DNA of 59,103 bases. It comes from Treponema sp. (GTDB lineage: Bacteria > Spirochaetota > Spirochaetia > Treponematales > Breznakiellaceae). Shown here piece by piece: positions 1 through 8,175 of the stretch (positions within the stretch are counted from its first letter, which is position 1; the number at the start of each line of letters is the position of its first letter). A program made the translations under genes and the position numbers. Under the pieces are notes generated by a model. It worked only from the letters and a program-made list of their open reading frames with translations. It was not told the origin of the DNA and made no database searches. The stretch lies in NCBI GenBank assembly GCA_031282065.1, contig JAITEL010000115.1:1-59103 (forward strand), given 5' to 3'.

Positions 1-228
1 CTTGCTTACCCCAAACAGGGTTTCCAGGTTGCTCCGTTTCATCTTTCGCCGCATTTCCTGCTGGAAGTTCAGCAGCGACGGATGCTGGAAGTAAAAAACC
101 GCCAAAGCGCTCTTGAGCGCATCAGAGAGGGTGTATTTGAGGCCGTTGCTGGCCTCCCGACACTCAGGCAGTTTCTCCGCCGCCTTATCGAGATACCCGA
201 TAAAGGGTTTAAGTATTCTCCGTCCCAT
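1..228 (-). pseudogene. transposase N-terminal fragment, cut by window edge
   Basis: Reading leftward from the ATG at 228, 76 codons stay open to the window edge. The peptide starts MGRRILKPFIGYLDKAAEKL and contains a segment like SALAVFYFQHPSLLNFQ followed by RSNLETLFGV. This resembles the N-terminal region of DDE transposases of the ISNCY/IS4-like group, in which a helical segment ends in a 'NL.TLFG' motif. The catalytic part, if present, lies outside the window, so I cannot tell an intact insertion sequence from a remnant. No terminal inverted repeat is obvious between 229 and 436. Family assignment comes from memory of the motif. Confidence 0.5.
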
Positions 229-436
229 GCCTTATTTTAGGCATCTTTTTTTGAATTTGGAATTGCTAGAAATGTCCTCACCCTTCAGGCGGCCTCAAAC
301 CGAGCCGACTCCTCATAGCTTACTGCCCGCTCATGTTCAAACCCGGGATCCCCGCCATGTTTACCTCTTCGCCTGTGCTATCGTCGAAATCCACGCAAGC
401 GGTACATTGCGGTGTATCCCTTGGAAGGATCCCCTC

Positions 437-475
437 TTGACATAATATGTTTTTGATATAATCCTAGTATATCTG
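437..475 (+). promoter_or_regulatory. promoter region with inverted repeat upstream of cysM operon
   Basis: TTGACA lies at 437-442 and TATAAT at 457-462. Their 14-bp spacing is short, which may indicate an activator-dependent promoter or a different pairing (TAGTAT at 465-470 is another -10 candidate). GATATA (455-460) and TATATC (468-473) form an inverted repeat with a 7-bp centre directly over the -10, a good place for a repressor. The first gene starts at 495. This is the only promoter-like sequence seen ahead of the seven-gene sulfur operon. Confidence 0.45.
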
Positions 476-494
476 TCGGATAAATCTATAGGCT

Positions 495-1442
495 ATGAAT
501 ATACTGGATACGGTAGGGGCTACGCCCCTTTTGGAATTATCAAAGATCAGCCTCAAACCCGGTACAAGAGCGCAGCCCCGGCCTCGCCTCTACGGTAAGG
601 CTGAATTCTATAACCCTTCGGGCTCGGTTAAAGACCGGGCTGCTAAGGCTATGATTGTGGGGGCTCTTAAGGAAGGAAAACTTGTTCCCGGCAAGACTAT
701 CATTGATGCTACCAGCGGCAATACGGGTATTGCCTACGCTATGCTGGGAGCGGCCCTGGGATTTCCCGTTACGCTCTTCATCCCCGCCAATGCCTCGGCA
801 GAACGTAAGGGGATTATTCGCCACTACGGCGCGCGGATCATTGAAACCAGTCCCCTGGAAGGCTCAGACGGCGCCTATCTTGCCGCCCGGGAGGAGGCAA
901 AAGCCCATCCTGAGAAGTACTTCTATCCCAACCAATACCACAACGACGCCAACTGGAATGCCCATTATGAGGGGACCGGCCTTGAAATCTGGGAGCAGAC
1001 CCAGGGCCGGATAAGCCACTTCATCTGCGGTATGGGAACCTCCGGTACCTTCATGGGGACTTCCCGCAGGCTCAAGGAACTCAATCCCTCAATTAGGGTG
1101 CTCGCGGTTCAGCCGGATTCGCCTTTTCACGGTATTGAAGGGACCAAGCACATGGCCAGTACCCTGAAGCCGGGCTTTTACGATGAGAAGCAGCCCGATG
1201 CCTTTATCGAAGTGAATACCGAAGCAGCCTATGCCCTCGCCCGGCGTCTTGCCCGGGAGGAAGGGCTGTATACCGGCGTAAGTTCCGCTGCCAATGTTCT
1301 GGCCTCGCTTTTGTTTGCAGAAACCCTGCCCCCCTCTTCCGTGGTGGTTACGGTTTTATGCGACAGCGGAACCCGTTATGTTTCGGATCCCTTCTGGGAC
1401 TCGGAGGAGGATGCGGGGGACGCCGGAGGCCGGTATGCTTGA
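495..1442 (+). CDS. cysM: cysteine synthase, CysM type (probably CysO-dependent)
   Basis: 315-residue PLP-dependent beta-substitution enzyme. The Schiff-base lysine is Lys46 in NPSGSVKDRA. The substrate loop is TSGNTG and a phosphate-binding GMGTSGTFMG follows near residue 180. The family makes cysteine from an activated serine (O-acetyl- or O-phosphoserine) and a sulfur donor. It is first in an operon with a JAMM peptidase, a ubiquitin-like sulfur carrier and a MoeZ-like activator, the set known from Mycobacterium tuberculosis CysM/Mec/CysO/MoeZ. Protein thiocarboxylate is therefore the likely sulfur donor rather than free sulfide. Serine acetyltransferase closes the same operon, suggesting O-acetylserine as acceptor. 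No strong ribosome binding site precedes the ATG. The stop overlaps the next gene by 8 nt. The family is certain; donor and acceptor are inferred. Confidence 0.88.
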   Translation: MNILDTVGATPLLELSKISLKPGTRAQPRPRLYGKAEFYNPSGSVKDRAAKAMIVGALKEGKLVPGKTIIDATSGNTGIAYAMLGAALGFPVTLFIPANASAERKGIIRHYGARIIETSPLEGSDGAYLAAREEAKAHPEKYFYPNQYHNDANWNAHYEGTGLEIWEQTQGRISHFICGMGTSGTFMGTSRRLKELNPSIRVLAVQPDSPFHGIEGTKHMASTLKPGFYDEKQPDAFIEVNTEAAYALARRLAREEGLYTGVSSAANVLASLLFAETLPPSSVVVTVLCDSGTRYVSDPFWDSEEDAGDAGGRYA

Positions 1443-1860
1443 GATTGCTCAGGAACTCGCGCTCCGTATCAGGAAGGAGGGGGAAAAGGCCTATCCAAAG
1501 GAATGCTGCGGCTTTGTTCTGGGAACCTTCCCAAAGACCGGGCAGCGGAAGACCCACTCCCTCATCCCCATCGCGAACGCCCGGGAAGCTGCGGAACAGT
1601 ACCACCGTTTCAGCATAGAGCCGGAAGCGTTTATGAAAGCCGAACAGGAAGCCCGGGAGCGGAACCTGGACATCATCGGTTTTTACCATTCCCACCCGGA
1701 TCATCCGGCCCGGCCCTCAGCGTACGACCGGGAACAGGCCCTGCCCTGGTATTCCTATCTCATTGTCTCGGTGGAACAGGGGCGGGCTTTAGCCTTGACC
1801 GCTTGGGAACTCTTGGCAGACAGAAGCGCTTTTATAGAGGAGGAAATTATATGGCAATAA
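1435..1860 (+). CDS. mec: JAMM/Mpn+ metallopeptidase, Mec type
   Basis: 141 residues from the ATG at 1435, which has GGAGG at 1425-1429 and overlaps cysM by 8 nt. The zinc motif is complete: a Glu in the early KECCGFVLG strand and HSHPDHPARPSAYD (HxHPx7SxxD). In the M. tuberculosis system Mec hydrolyses the CysO-cysteine adduct to release cysteine. Related JAMM proteins in thioquinolobactin and pyridine-thiocarboxylate pathways trim residues after the Gly-Gly of their sulfur carriers. The carrier encoded next has such a tail, so this enzyme may do both jobs (inference). Length matches the family. Its stop lies 10 nt inside the next gene. Confidence 0.87.
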   Translation: MLEIAQELALRIRKEGEKAYPKECCGFVLGTFPKTGQRKTHSLIPIANAREAAEQYHRFSIEPEAFMKAEQEARERNLDIIGFYHSHPDHPARPSAYDREQALPWYSYLIVSVEQGRALALTAWELLADRSAFIEEEIIWQ

Positions 1861-2165
1861 CGATTCAGATCCCCACTGCTCTGAGGCCCTTCACGGACCG
1901 TCAGGGGGAAGTTACGGTAGCCGCAGGCACCGTAGGCGAGGCTATAGCAGCCTTAGCCCAATCCTACCCGGACATAACCGGGCACCTCTACCAAGAGGGT
2001 GGAAAGGAATTGCGTTCTTTCATCAATGTGTTTGTGGGAGATACCAACATCAAGAAGCTCACCGGTCTTGACACCCCGCTTCCTGAGGGCGGGACAATTA
2101 TGCTGGTCCCGGCAATCGCCGGCGGCTCCCCGGCCCGGACCGCAATCCGCATAAAGGCCCCTTGA
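1851..2165 (+). CDS. cysO: ThiS/MoaD-family sulfur carrier with post-GlyGly tail, CysO type
   Basis: 104 residues of the ubiquitin-like ThiS/MoaD fold, starting MAITIQIPTALRPFTDRQGE. The ATG at 1851 follows an AGGAGG-type site (GAGGAGG, 1837-1843). The fold ends with the expected MLVPAIAGG, but translation continues for 12 residues (SPARTAIRIKAP) before TGA. The diglycine must be C-terminal to be adenylated and thiocarboxylated, so the tail should be removed first; the adjacent Mec-like protease is the natural candidate. The stop overlaps the next start (TGATG), so translation is coupled. Activation by the MoeZ-like protein and use by CysM are inferred from the known mycobacterial system. A frameshift creating the tail cannot be excluded, but the overlap with the next start looks native. 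Confidence 0.85.
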   Translation: MAITIQIPTALRPFTDRQGEVTVAAGTVGEAIAALAQSYPDITGHLYQEGGKELRSFINVFVGDTNIKKLTGLDTPLPEGGTIMLVPAIAGGSPARTAIRIKAP

Positions 2166-3355
2166 TGGAAACCCTGCTACTTGGCCGGGAACTGCCTGAA
2201 CTGAGCAACGATGAAATCAGCCGCTACAGCCGGCACCTGCTCTTGCCTGAAATAGGCATATCAGGGCAGCGCCGGCTCAAGGCGGCCCGGGTCCTCATCG
2301 TGGGTACCGGAGGGCTGGGCGCACCCCTGGCCCTGTATCTGGCCGCTGCCGGGGTGGGCACCCTGGGGATTGTGGATTTTGATGTGGTGGAGGAATCCAA
2401 TCTGCAGCGTCAGGTGATCCACGGGATGCGGGATATAGGCCGGCCCAAGGTGGCTTCTGCGCAAGACCGCATCAAGGCCATCAATCCTCAGTGCCGGGTG
2501 ATCCCTTACAATACCCTGCTCACCAGTGCAAACGCCCTGGAGATCCTCCAGGGCTACGATGTGGTGGCCGATGGGACCGACAATTACCCGGCCCGCTACC
2601 TGGTGAACGATGCCTGTGTGCTTCTGGGGCTTCCCCTGGTGTACGGCTCTATTTTCCAATTTGAAGGGCAGGTCTCGGTATTTTACGCGAAACAGGGGCC
2701 CTGTTACCGCTGTCTCTACCCTGAACCGCCGCCGCCCGGGCTGGTTCCTTCCTGCGCGGAAGGCGGCGTGCTTGGGGTTCTGCCGGGTATGGTGGGGACC
2801 ATGCAGGCCAACGAGGTTTTGAAGCTCATAGTGGGTTCCGGCGCAGATTCGCCCAATCCATGCGCCCCGCTTATAGGGAGGCTCCTCCTCTTTGACGCAT
2901 GGAAGCTGCGGTTCCGGGAACTGCGGATCGACAAAGACCCTGCCTGTCCGGTATGCGGCCTGAGCCCTTCTCTTCATGAACTCATAGATTACGAACACTT
3001 TTGCGGACTCAAAAAGGAGACCGGTGAAGAACCTGTAGAGATCATTGAACCGGAAGAACTGAAGGCCCGTTTGGACGCAGGGGACCCCTTGCAGATCATC
3101 GATATCAGGGAACCCCACGAGCGGGCCATCGTCAAATTTCCCCAGGCTAAGCCCATACCCCTGGGACAGATGGTCCGGCGTATCAATGAGTTTGACCCTC
3201 AGGTGGACGCGGTGTTCATCTGTAAAATCGGCCAGCGCAGTGTTTTCGCAATCCGGGCGCTGCGGGAAGCCGGGTATACCGGCCGTCTCCTCAACCTGCG
3301 GGACGGCGTAAACGGCTGGGCAAAGAAAGTGGATAAAACATTTCCGGTTTATTAA
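2165..3355 (+). CDS. moeZ: ThiF/MoeB-type adenylyltransferase fused to rhodanese, MoeZ-like
   Basis: 396 residues from ATG 2165 (a TTG at 2162 is an alternative). The N-terminal E1-like domain has the ATP loop GTGGLG from about Gly47, the IVDFDVVEESNLQRQ segment and two zinc CxxC pairs (CYRC, CPVC). A rhodanese domain occupies about residues 285-396, with catalytic Cys353 in CKIGQRS. The family adenylates the C-terminal glycine of a ThiS-like carrier and passes it sulfur from the rhodanese persulfide, forming thiocarboxylate. CysO is encoded immediately upstream and a cysteine desulfurase two genes downstream, giving a plausible persulfide source. Twelve bases separate it from the shell gene. 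MoeB/ThiF-rhodanese proteins can also serve molybdopterin or thiamine synthesis; context favours cysteine. Confidence 0.87.
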   Translation: METLLLGRELPELSNDEISRYSRHLLLPEIGISGQRRLKAARVLIVGTGGLGAPLALYLAAAGVGTLGIVDFDVVEESNLQRQVIHGMRDIGRPKVASAQDRIKAINPQCRVIPYNTLLTSANALEILQGYDVVADGTDNYPARYLVNDACVLLGLPLVYGSIFQFEGQVSVFYAKQGPCYRCLYPEPPPPGLVPSCAEGGVLGVLPGMVGTMQANEVLKLIVGSGADSPNPCAPLIGRLLLFDAWKLRFRELRIDKDPACPVCGLSPSLHELIDYEHFCGLKKETGEEPVEIIEPEELKARLDAGDPLQIIDIREPHERAIVKFPQAKPIPLGQMVRRINEFDPQVDAVFICKIGQRSVFAIRALREAGYTGRLLNLRDGVNGWAKKVDKTFPVY

Positions 3356-3367
3356 AGGAGTTATAGT

Positions 3368-4321
3368 ATGGCAGACAAAGTAATCAATGCTCTGGGGCAG
3401 GACGCGGCATATCAGCTTGCGAATGTTATCAAAACGCCTCCCCAGTACGGCGCCCTGAGCCCCAAGTGGCTCACCAGGGTTTTGGAATTCAAGGGCCTTG
3501 AAGCGGGCATCTACCGGGTGAACCGGGTGCTGGAAGGGGATACGCCCCTGGATGCGCTGTGCAGCCAAGACCCTGCCAAGGTGGACATACCCCAGGGCTA
3601 TCTCGCCTACGAGCCCAATCCCCGGGAGTACCGCCTGAGCTCCATCGCGACCATTATCAACGTGGACACCAAGATCCAGGATGTGTACAGTTCCCCCTAC
3701 GATCAGACCCAGGAACAGATAGGCCTTGCGGTGGAGAGCCTCAAGGAACGGCAGGAAAGCCAGATCATCAACAGCGATGACTACGGGCTTCTCAAAAACG
3801 TTGCCGACTCCCAGCGCATACAGCCCCGCTACGGCAGGCCCATGCCGGATGACCTGGACGAACTCATCACTAAAGTGTGGAAGGAGCCCTCCTTTTTCCT
3901 GGCTCACCCCCGGGCCATTGCCGCCTTTGAGAGGGAGTGCACCCGCCGGGGTGTGCCGCCGGTCACGGTAAGTATCGCAGGAGGCACCTTCATTGCGTGG
4001 CGGGGTATTCCCCTCATCCCCACAGACAAACTCTTTGTGGACGGCCTTAAAAACCCCAAGGCCAAAACCGGCAAGACCAGCATCCTGTTGGTCCGTACCG
4101 GCGAAGCAAAGCGCGGCGTCATCGGCCTCTACCAGACCGGCGTTCCCAACGAGCAGTCCAGGGGCCTTTCGGTGCGGTTCCGGGGCATAGACGATAAGGG
4201 GGTTGCCTCCTATCTGCTGTCGGTGTATTGCTCTGCTGCCATCCTTGCGGTAGACGCCCTGGCGGTTCTGGAAGACGTAGAAGTGGGTGATTACTATGAC
4301 TATACCCAGAACCCTGTTTGA
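3368..4321 (+). CDS. family 2A encapsulin shell protein, SrpI-like
   Basis: 317 residues beginning MADKVINALGQDAAYQLANV. The sequence reads like the HK97-fold shell proteins of family 2A (SrpI of Synechococcus, about 320 residues): the TPPQYGALSPKWLTRVLEFK and Y.VNRV segments near the N-terminus, an RLSSIATIINVDTKIQDVY strand, FFLAHPRAIAAFERECTRRG in the middle, and a C-terminal Y.LSVYCSAAILAVDALAVLE.VE. There is no cyclic-nucleotide-binding insertion, which would mark family 2B. Such shells enclose cysteine desulfurase and have been linked to sulfur storage. The next gene is a desulfurase overlapping its 3' end, as in other 2A operons. AAGGAG at 3355-3360 serves the ATG. Assignment is from recognised sequence pattern plus neighbour; a structure-level search would settle it. 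Confidence 0.85.
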   Translation: MADKVINALGQDAAYQLANVIKTPPQYGALSPKWLTRVLEFKGLEAGIYRVNRVLEGDTPLDALCSQDPAKVDIPQGYLAYEPNPREYRLSSIATIINVDTKIQDVYSSPYDQTQEQIGLAVESLKERQESQIINSDDYGLLKNVADSQRIQPRYGRPMPDDLDELITKVWKEPSFFLAHPRAIAAFERECTRRGVPPVTVSIAGGTFIAWRGIPLIPTDKLFVDGLKNPKAKTGKTSILLVRTGEAKRGVIGLYQTGVPNEQSRGLSVRFRGIDDKGVASYLLSVYCSAAILAVDALAVLEDVEVGDYYDYTQNPV

Positions 4322-5792
4322 CCCTGCCGGCTGCGGCCTCCCCTCAGAAGCGGACATTGCTTCCCTGGCATCCGCGTGGTTTCCCGAGTTCCTGAAACCC
4401 TTGGATTCAGGAGGGGGGAAGCTTAGCCCTGATGCGGCCTCCGGCATCTATGCGCCCCAGGTGCTCTCCAAAGACCCCGCGGGAAAACCGGGGTACCCCG
4501 AAGGACAGGGTCCTTTCCCTGGTCCCCGGTACGGCTCCTTGAGCGCGGATGCTTCGGGCGGCCGGTATGTGGGGGCCAGGAGCCTTGCGGCTATCCGCGG
4601 GGATTTCCCTATCCTTGCGGAAAAGGTACACGGCCATGACCTGGTGTGGCTGGATAATGCGGCTACTACCCAGCGTCCCAAGGCGGTCATTCAGAGGCTC
4701 ACCTGTTTCTACGAACGGGAGAATTCCAACGTGCACCGGGGCGCCCATGAACTGGCGGCCCGGGCTACCGACGCGCTGGAAGCGGCCAGAAACAAGGTAG
4801 CCCGTTTTATCGGTGCACCCTCACCGGACAACATCGTCTTTGTCCGGGGCACTACCGAAGGCATCAACCTGACGGCTCAAGCCTTTGTGAAACCCTTTCT
4901 CAAACCGGGGGATGAAATCATCCTCACCATGCTGGAACACCACGCCAACATCGTTCCCTGGCAGATCATTGCCGAAGAAACCGGCGCCCGTATCCGGGTG
5001 GCTCCCATCGATCCCTCAGGACAGATCATCCTTTCGGAGTATGAAAAGCTCTTCAACCGCCACACTCGTTTTGTGGCGCTCACCCAGGTGTCCAATGCCC
5101 TGGGTACCATTACACCGGCCGCGGACATGGTGCGTATTGCCCATGCCCAGGGGCTGCGGGTTCTCATTGACGGAGCCCAGGCGGTTTCCCACCTGCCGGT
5201 CAATGTGGCTGCCCTGGACGCGGATTGGTATGTCTTTTCAGGACACAAGATATTCGGGCCCACCGGAATAGGCGTACTGTACGGAAAAAGAGAGGTGCTG
5301 GAAGCTGCCCGGCCTTACCAGGGAGGCGGCAACATGATTGCCGACGTTACCTTTGAGCGGACCCTGTATCAGGGGCCGCCTGCCAAGTTTGAGGCCGGCA
5401 CGGGAAACATCGCCGATGCGGTGGGACTTGGCGCGGCGCTGGATTATGTGGACGCCATTGGCATGGAACACATCGCCGCGTGGGAGCAGGAGCTTGTAGC
5501 CTACGGCATGAAGGCCCTGGCGGGAGTGGCGGGACTGCGCCTGGTGGGAACCGCTTCGCACAAGGCCGGGGTGCTCTCCTTTGTCCTTGACCGCTGCCAC
5601 AACGAAGATGTGGGAAGGTTCCTCAACACAAAAGGTATCGCGGTCCGTGCCGGCCATCACTGCGCCCAGCCGGTACTGCGCTTCTTCGGCCTTGAGGGAA
5701 CTGTACGGCCTTCACTGGCATTCTACAATACCTTTGAGGAAATAGACAAACTGGTACAGGCCCTCCAGGAATTGACTGACAGAAGGAAATGA
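4296..5792 (+). CDS. SufS-like cysteine desulfurase with N-terminal encapsulin-cargo extension
   Basis: About 498 residues from ATG 4296 (GTG 4287 adds three). Residues from about 95 on are a group II (SufS) PLP desulfurase: [13 protein letters not shown] lysine near 318 in [10 protein letters not shown], and catalytic Cys near 456 in [10 protein letters not shown]. SufS enzymes are about 405 residues, so some 90 residues are extra. This N-terminal part is rich in Pro, Gly, Ser and Ala, with no clear fold, matching the disordered cargo-loading extensions of desulfurases packaged by family 2A encapsulins. The gene overlaps the shell gene by 26 nt and ends 4 nt before serine acetyltransferase. 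Reaction: L-cysteine to alanine plus persulfide/S0. Packaging is inferred; enzyme class is certain. Confidence 0.88.
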   Translation: MTIPRTLFDPAGCGLPSEADIASLASAWFPEFLKPLDSGGGKLSPDAASGIYAPQVLSKDPAGKPGYPEGQGPFPGPRYGSLSADASGGRYVGARSLAAIRGDFPILAEKVHGHDLVWLDNAATTQRPKAVIQRLTCFYERENSNVHRGAHELAARATDALEAARNKVARFIGAPSPDNIVFVRGTTEGINLTAQAFVKPFLKPGDEIILTMLEHHANIVPWQIIAEETGARIRVAPIDPSGQIILSEYEKLFNRHTRFVALTQVSNALGTITPAADMVRIAHAQGLRVLIDGAQAVSHLPVNVAALDADWYVFSGHKIFGPTGIGVLYGKREVLEAARPYQGGGNMIADVTFERTLYQGPPAKFEAGTGNIADAVGLGAALDYVDAIGMEHIAAWEQELVAYGMKALAGVAGLRLVGTASHKAGVLSFVLDRCHNEDVGRFLNTKGIAVRAGHHCAQPVLRFFGLEGTVRPSLAFYNTFEEIDKLVQALQELTDRRK

Positions 5793-5796
5793 ATAC

Positions 5797-6756
5797 ATGG
5801 AAAAGCCCCTGGGCAGCCCGCTTAAATACCTTACGGAACTGCTCCTTAACAGTTATATGGAACACGAGGAAATCATCAAGATCGATTCCGGCAGTCTTCT
5901 TAACCGCAGCCGTGTCATAGACATGATGGAAAAACTACGCTCCCTGATTTTTCCCGGGTATTTCGGAAAGAAAAATATCTCCCCTGCTTCGGTGGAATAC
6001 TACACCGGGGATCTGCTGGAAGAGGTAGGGTATATTCTGAGAGACCAGATCGCCCGGGCCCTTCAGCACAGCAGTACGTATACGGGACAGGGAAGAGAGA
6101 TACTCGCCGATAAAGCCGATGAGCTTTGTTTCCAGTTTTTATCCCGGCTGCCGGAAGTCCGGGAAAAACTTGCTGCCGATGTCTCTGCTGCCTATGATGG
6201 GGATCCTGCTGCCTATAGTCTGGATGAAATCATCTCATCCTATCCGGGAATCTACGCCATTACCGTATACCGCCTTGCCCATGTGCTCTACGAACTGGAG
6301 GTTCCCCTCATTCCCCGGATATTGACCGAACATGCCCACAATGTTACGGGAATAGACATACACCCGGGTGCGCTGATAGGTCATCACTTTTTCATTGACC
6401 ACGGTACGGGAGTGGTGATAGGAGAAACCACGGTTATCGGTAATTACGTGAAGATCTACCAGGGGGTTACCCTGGGAGGGCTTTCCACCCGAGGCGGTCA
6501 AACTCTCAAAGGGGCGAAGCGTCATCCTACCATCGAAAACCACGTAACCATCTATTCCGGTGCTTCCATCCTGGGGGGCACCACGGTGATAGGCGAGGGG
6601 GTGGTGATAGGCAGTAATGCTTTCGTAACCAAAGCCATACCGGAAAAGACCAAGGTGAGCGTGAAAAACCCCGAGTTGCAGTACAAGCTTGATGAGCCGC
6701 ACCGGGGCGAACATGAAGAATTAGATCAGAATGCGTTCTGGGATTGGGTGATTTAG
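5797..6756 (+). CDS. cysE: serine O-acetyltransferase
   Basis: 319 residues, EpsC/CysE group. The first 150 residues are helical; the C-terminal half is the left-handed beta-helix with hexapeptide repeats ([48 protein letters not shown]). HPGA and the DHGTG region carry the family catalytic His/Asp. It makes O-acetylserine from serine and acetyl-CoA, the usual acceptor for cysteine synthases. Four bases separate it from the desulfurase, with AGAAGGA upstream of the ATG. Serine acetyltransferases are known neighbours of family 2A encapsulins. In this operon it would feed CysM at the 5' end. It ends 41 nt before the convergent LacI gene. Confidence 0.92.
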   Translation: MEKPLGSPLKYLTELLLNSYMEHEEIIKIDSGSLLNRSRVIDMMEKLRSLIFPGYFGKKNISPASVEYYTGDLLEEVGYILRDQIARALQHSSTYTGQGREILADKADELCFQFLSRLPEVREKLAADVSAAYDGDPAAYSLDEIISSYPGIYAITVYRLAHVLYELEVPLIPRILTEHAHNVTGIDIHPGALIGHHFFIDHGTGVVIGETTVIGNYVKIYQGVTLGGLSTRGGQTLKGAKRHPTIENHVTIYSGASILGGTTVIGEGVVIGSNAFVTKAIPEKTKVSVKNPELQYKLDEPHRGEHEELDQNAFWDWVI

Positions 6757-6797
6757 GAGCTTCCGATTCGGCTTCGGTCATACGTGCCCTAGGCGCT

Positions 6798-7832
6798 TTA
6801 GCCTTCGATGGGGATATTTTCCTTGATATACACATCCAGGGGTATTTCTATTTTGGGGAGTATAGGCTGCTCCAGGACTATGGAACGGTACAGGTTGAGC
6901 AGGGCCAGATGGCCTTGCTCTTTGGGCCGCTGGGAGATTATCGCATCTATCCCTCCGTCCCGCAGCAGTTCCCGGTTTTTGGGGATGAGATCATAACCCA
7001 CCAGGAGAAAGGGCTCCTTTCTTGTTTGCCCTTGTACGGCCTGGGCAACCCGGTGGGCCATACAATTGGTGATAAAGACCCCTGCCAGATCAGGATGTTC
7101 CTGTAAGAACAGGGCAATCTCATCCACGGATACCTCAAGCCCCTTATAACCGGAATATTCCTGTACCACCGTGGAAAAACCCTGTTCCCCGGCGTATTGT
7201 AAAAAACCGTCCCTGCGCCGGGTGATGTGGTAGTCCTCTCCATGAGCATCCAGAACCGCCAGCGGTTTCGTCAGCCTGCCGCCTGCCAAAAGGTGCATGA
7301 GCCTTCCTGCCAAATAGCCCCCGCGGAAGGAATCCTGGCCAATAGTGCACAGGGGTTTGCTTCCGGGCAGGTCCGCGTCAAAAAAGATACAGGGGACGCC
7401 CTTTTCGTGCAGGGTCTCCACCAGGACTTTGGTTTTGGTAGGCATGATAGGGGACAGGAGTATCCCGTCGAAGGGTTCGGCTGCCACGGCCCCGGCGGCA
7501 TTACGGAATTCCTGGGCGCTGTACCGGTCGAATTCGATGATTTGTGTTTCTACCCCCAAAGGGGCTAGCTCCTTAATACCCTCTTCTATCCCCTCAAGAA
7601 CCTGGCCCCAATACCCGGCATCCTGCTCCCTGCAGGGCAGGAACGCGCAAAACCGGTAGGCCCGGTTGCGCTTGAGCCTGCGGGCTATGGGGTTTGGGGT
7701 AAACTGGTAGCGTTCAATGATCGCCTCAATGCGCGCCCGGGTCTCCGGCGAAACCCGGCCCCGATGATACATAACCCGGTCCACCGTTCCTATGGAGACC
7801 TTTGCCAGCTCTGCAATTTCTTTAACCGTCAT
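6798..7832 (-). CDS. LacI/GalR-family transcription regulator
   Basis: 344 residues. The first 22 form the typical LacI helix-turn-helix (MTVKEIAELAKVSIGTVDRV), followed by the hinge helix region NPIARRLKRNR. Residues from about 60 on form a periplasmic-binding-protein-like effector domain: GYWGQVLEGIEEGIKELA, ILLSPI, VPCIFFDADLPG and FRGGYLAGRLM. The VDRV variant plus the D-and-R-rich binding domain is typical of regulators near sugar or cyclitol uptake genes, but no such genes are adjacent, so the regulon is unknown. It converges on the sulfur operon and is transcribed away from the patatin gene. Confidence 0.88.
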   Translation of the reverse strand: MTVKEIAELAKVSIGTVDRVMYHRGRVSPETRARIEAIIERYQFTPNPIARRLKRNRAYRFCAFLPCREQDAGYWGQVLEGIEEGIKELAPLGVETQIIEFDRYSAQEFRNAAGAVAAEPFDGILLSPIMPTKTKVLVETLHEKGVPCIFFDADLPGSKPLCTIGQDSFRGGYLAGRLMHLLAGGRLTKPLAVLDAHGEDYHITRRRDGFLQYAGEQGFSTVVQEYSGYKGLEVSVDEIALFLQEHPDLAGVFITNCMAHRVAQAVQGQTRKEPFLLVGYDLIPKNRELLRDGGIDAIISQRPKEQGHLALLNLYRSIVLEQPILPKIEIPLDVYIKENIPIEG

Positions 7833-8175
7833 TGATGCTCACCCGGATACCCATAATCGAATGTATGGTACGGAGAATACCCGGGGCTGTCAAGTTTTGT
7901 ATACCTCATGGCAAGACGCAGAAGACGCGCTTCAGGCTGCGCTGGAAGGAGGGACGGTCCGCTCCTTTAAGGACATTGAGCGCTCGCACCGCCTTGTTCA
8001 AGGTGTTTGAACCGGTTATTTGGGAAAATAGCGCTGAAAGGCCCGCCCGTAAAGACCCTTGTGTGCCCGGAGGAAATGTACTAGTTTGTATAAACATGAT
8101 AGGTCCCTGCCACAGCTTGCCGCATCTTGCTCAGCGTAAAGAAGAAAAAGAACCGGTCCTGAGAGGGGATAGGCA
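7833..8175. other. intergenic region between divergent lacI and patatin genes
   Basis: 343 nt without a convincing gene. Frames open here on the plus strand have atypical composition and no ribosome binding site. It should contain the promoters of both flanking genes. I see no clear -35/-10 pair and no strong inverted repeat that could be called a LacI operator. Confidence 0.4.

Noticed and set aside
1-436. Complete insertion sequence at the left edge
   Set aside because: Only the transposase N-terminus is visible and no terminal inverted repeat can be found, so completeness cannot be claimed.
2261-4447. 728-codon open frame on the minus strand
   Set aside because: Lies opposite moeZ, the encapsulin and the desulfurase start, all with clear motifs and codon use. 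The opposite frame has no recognisable domain; it is an artefact of GC-rich codon pattern.
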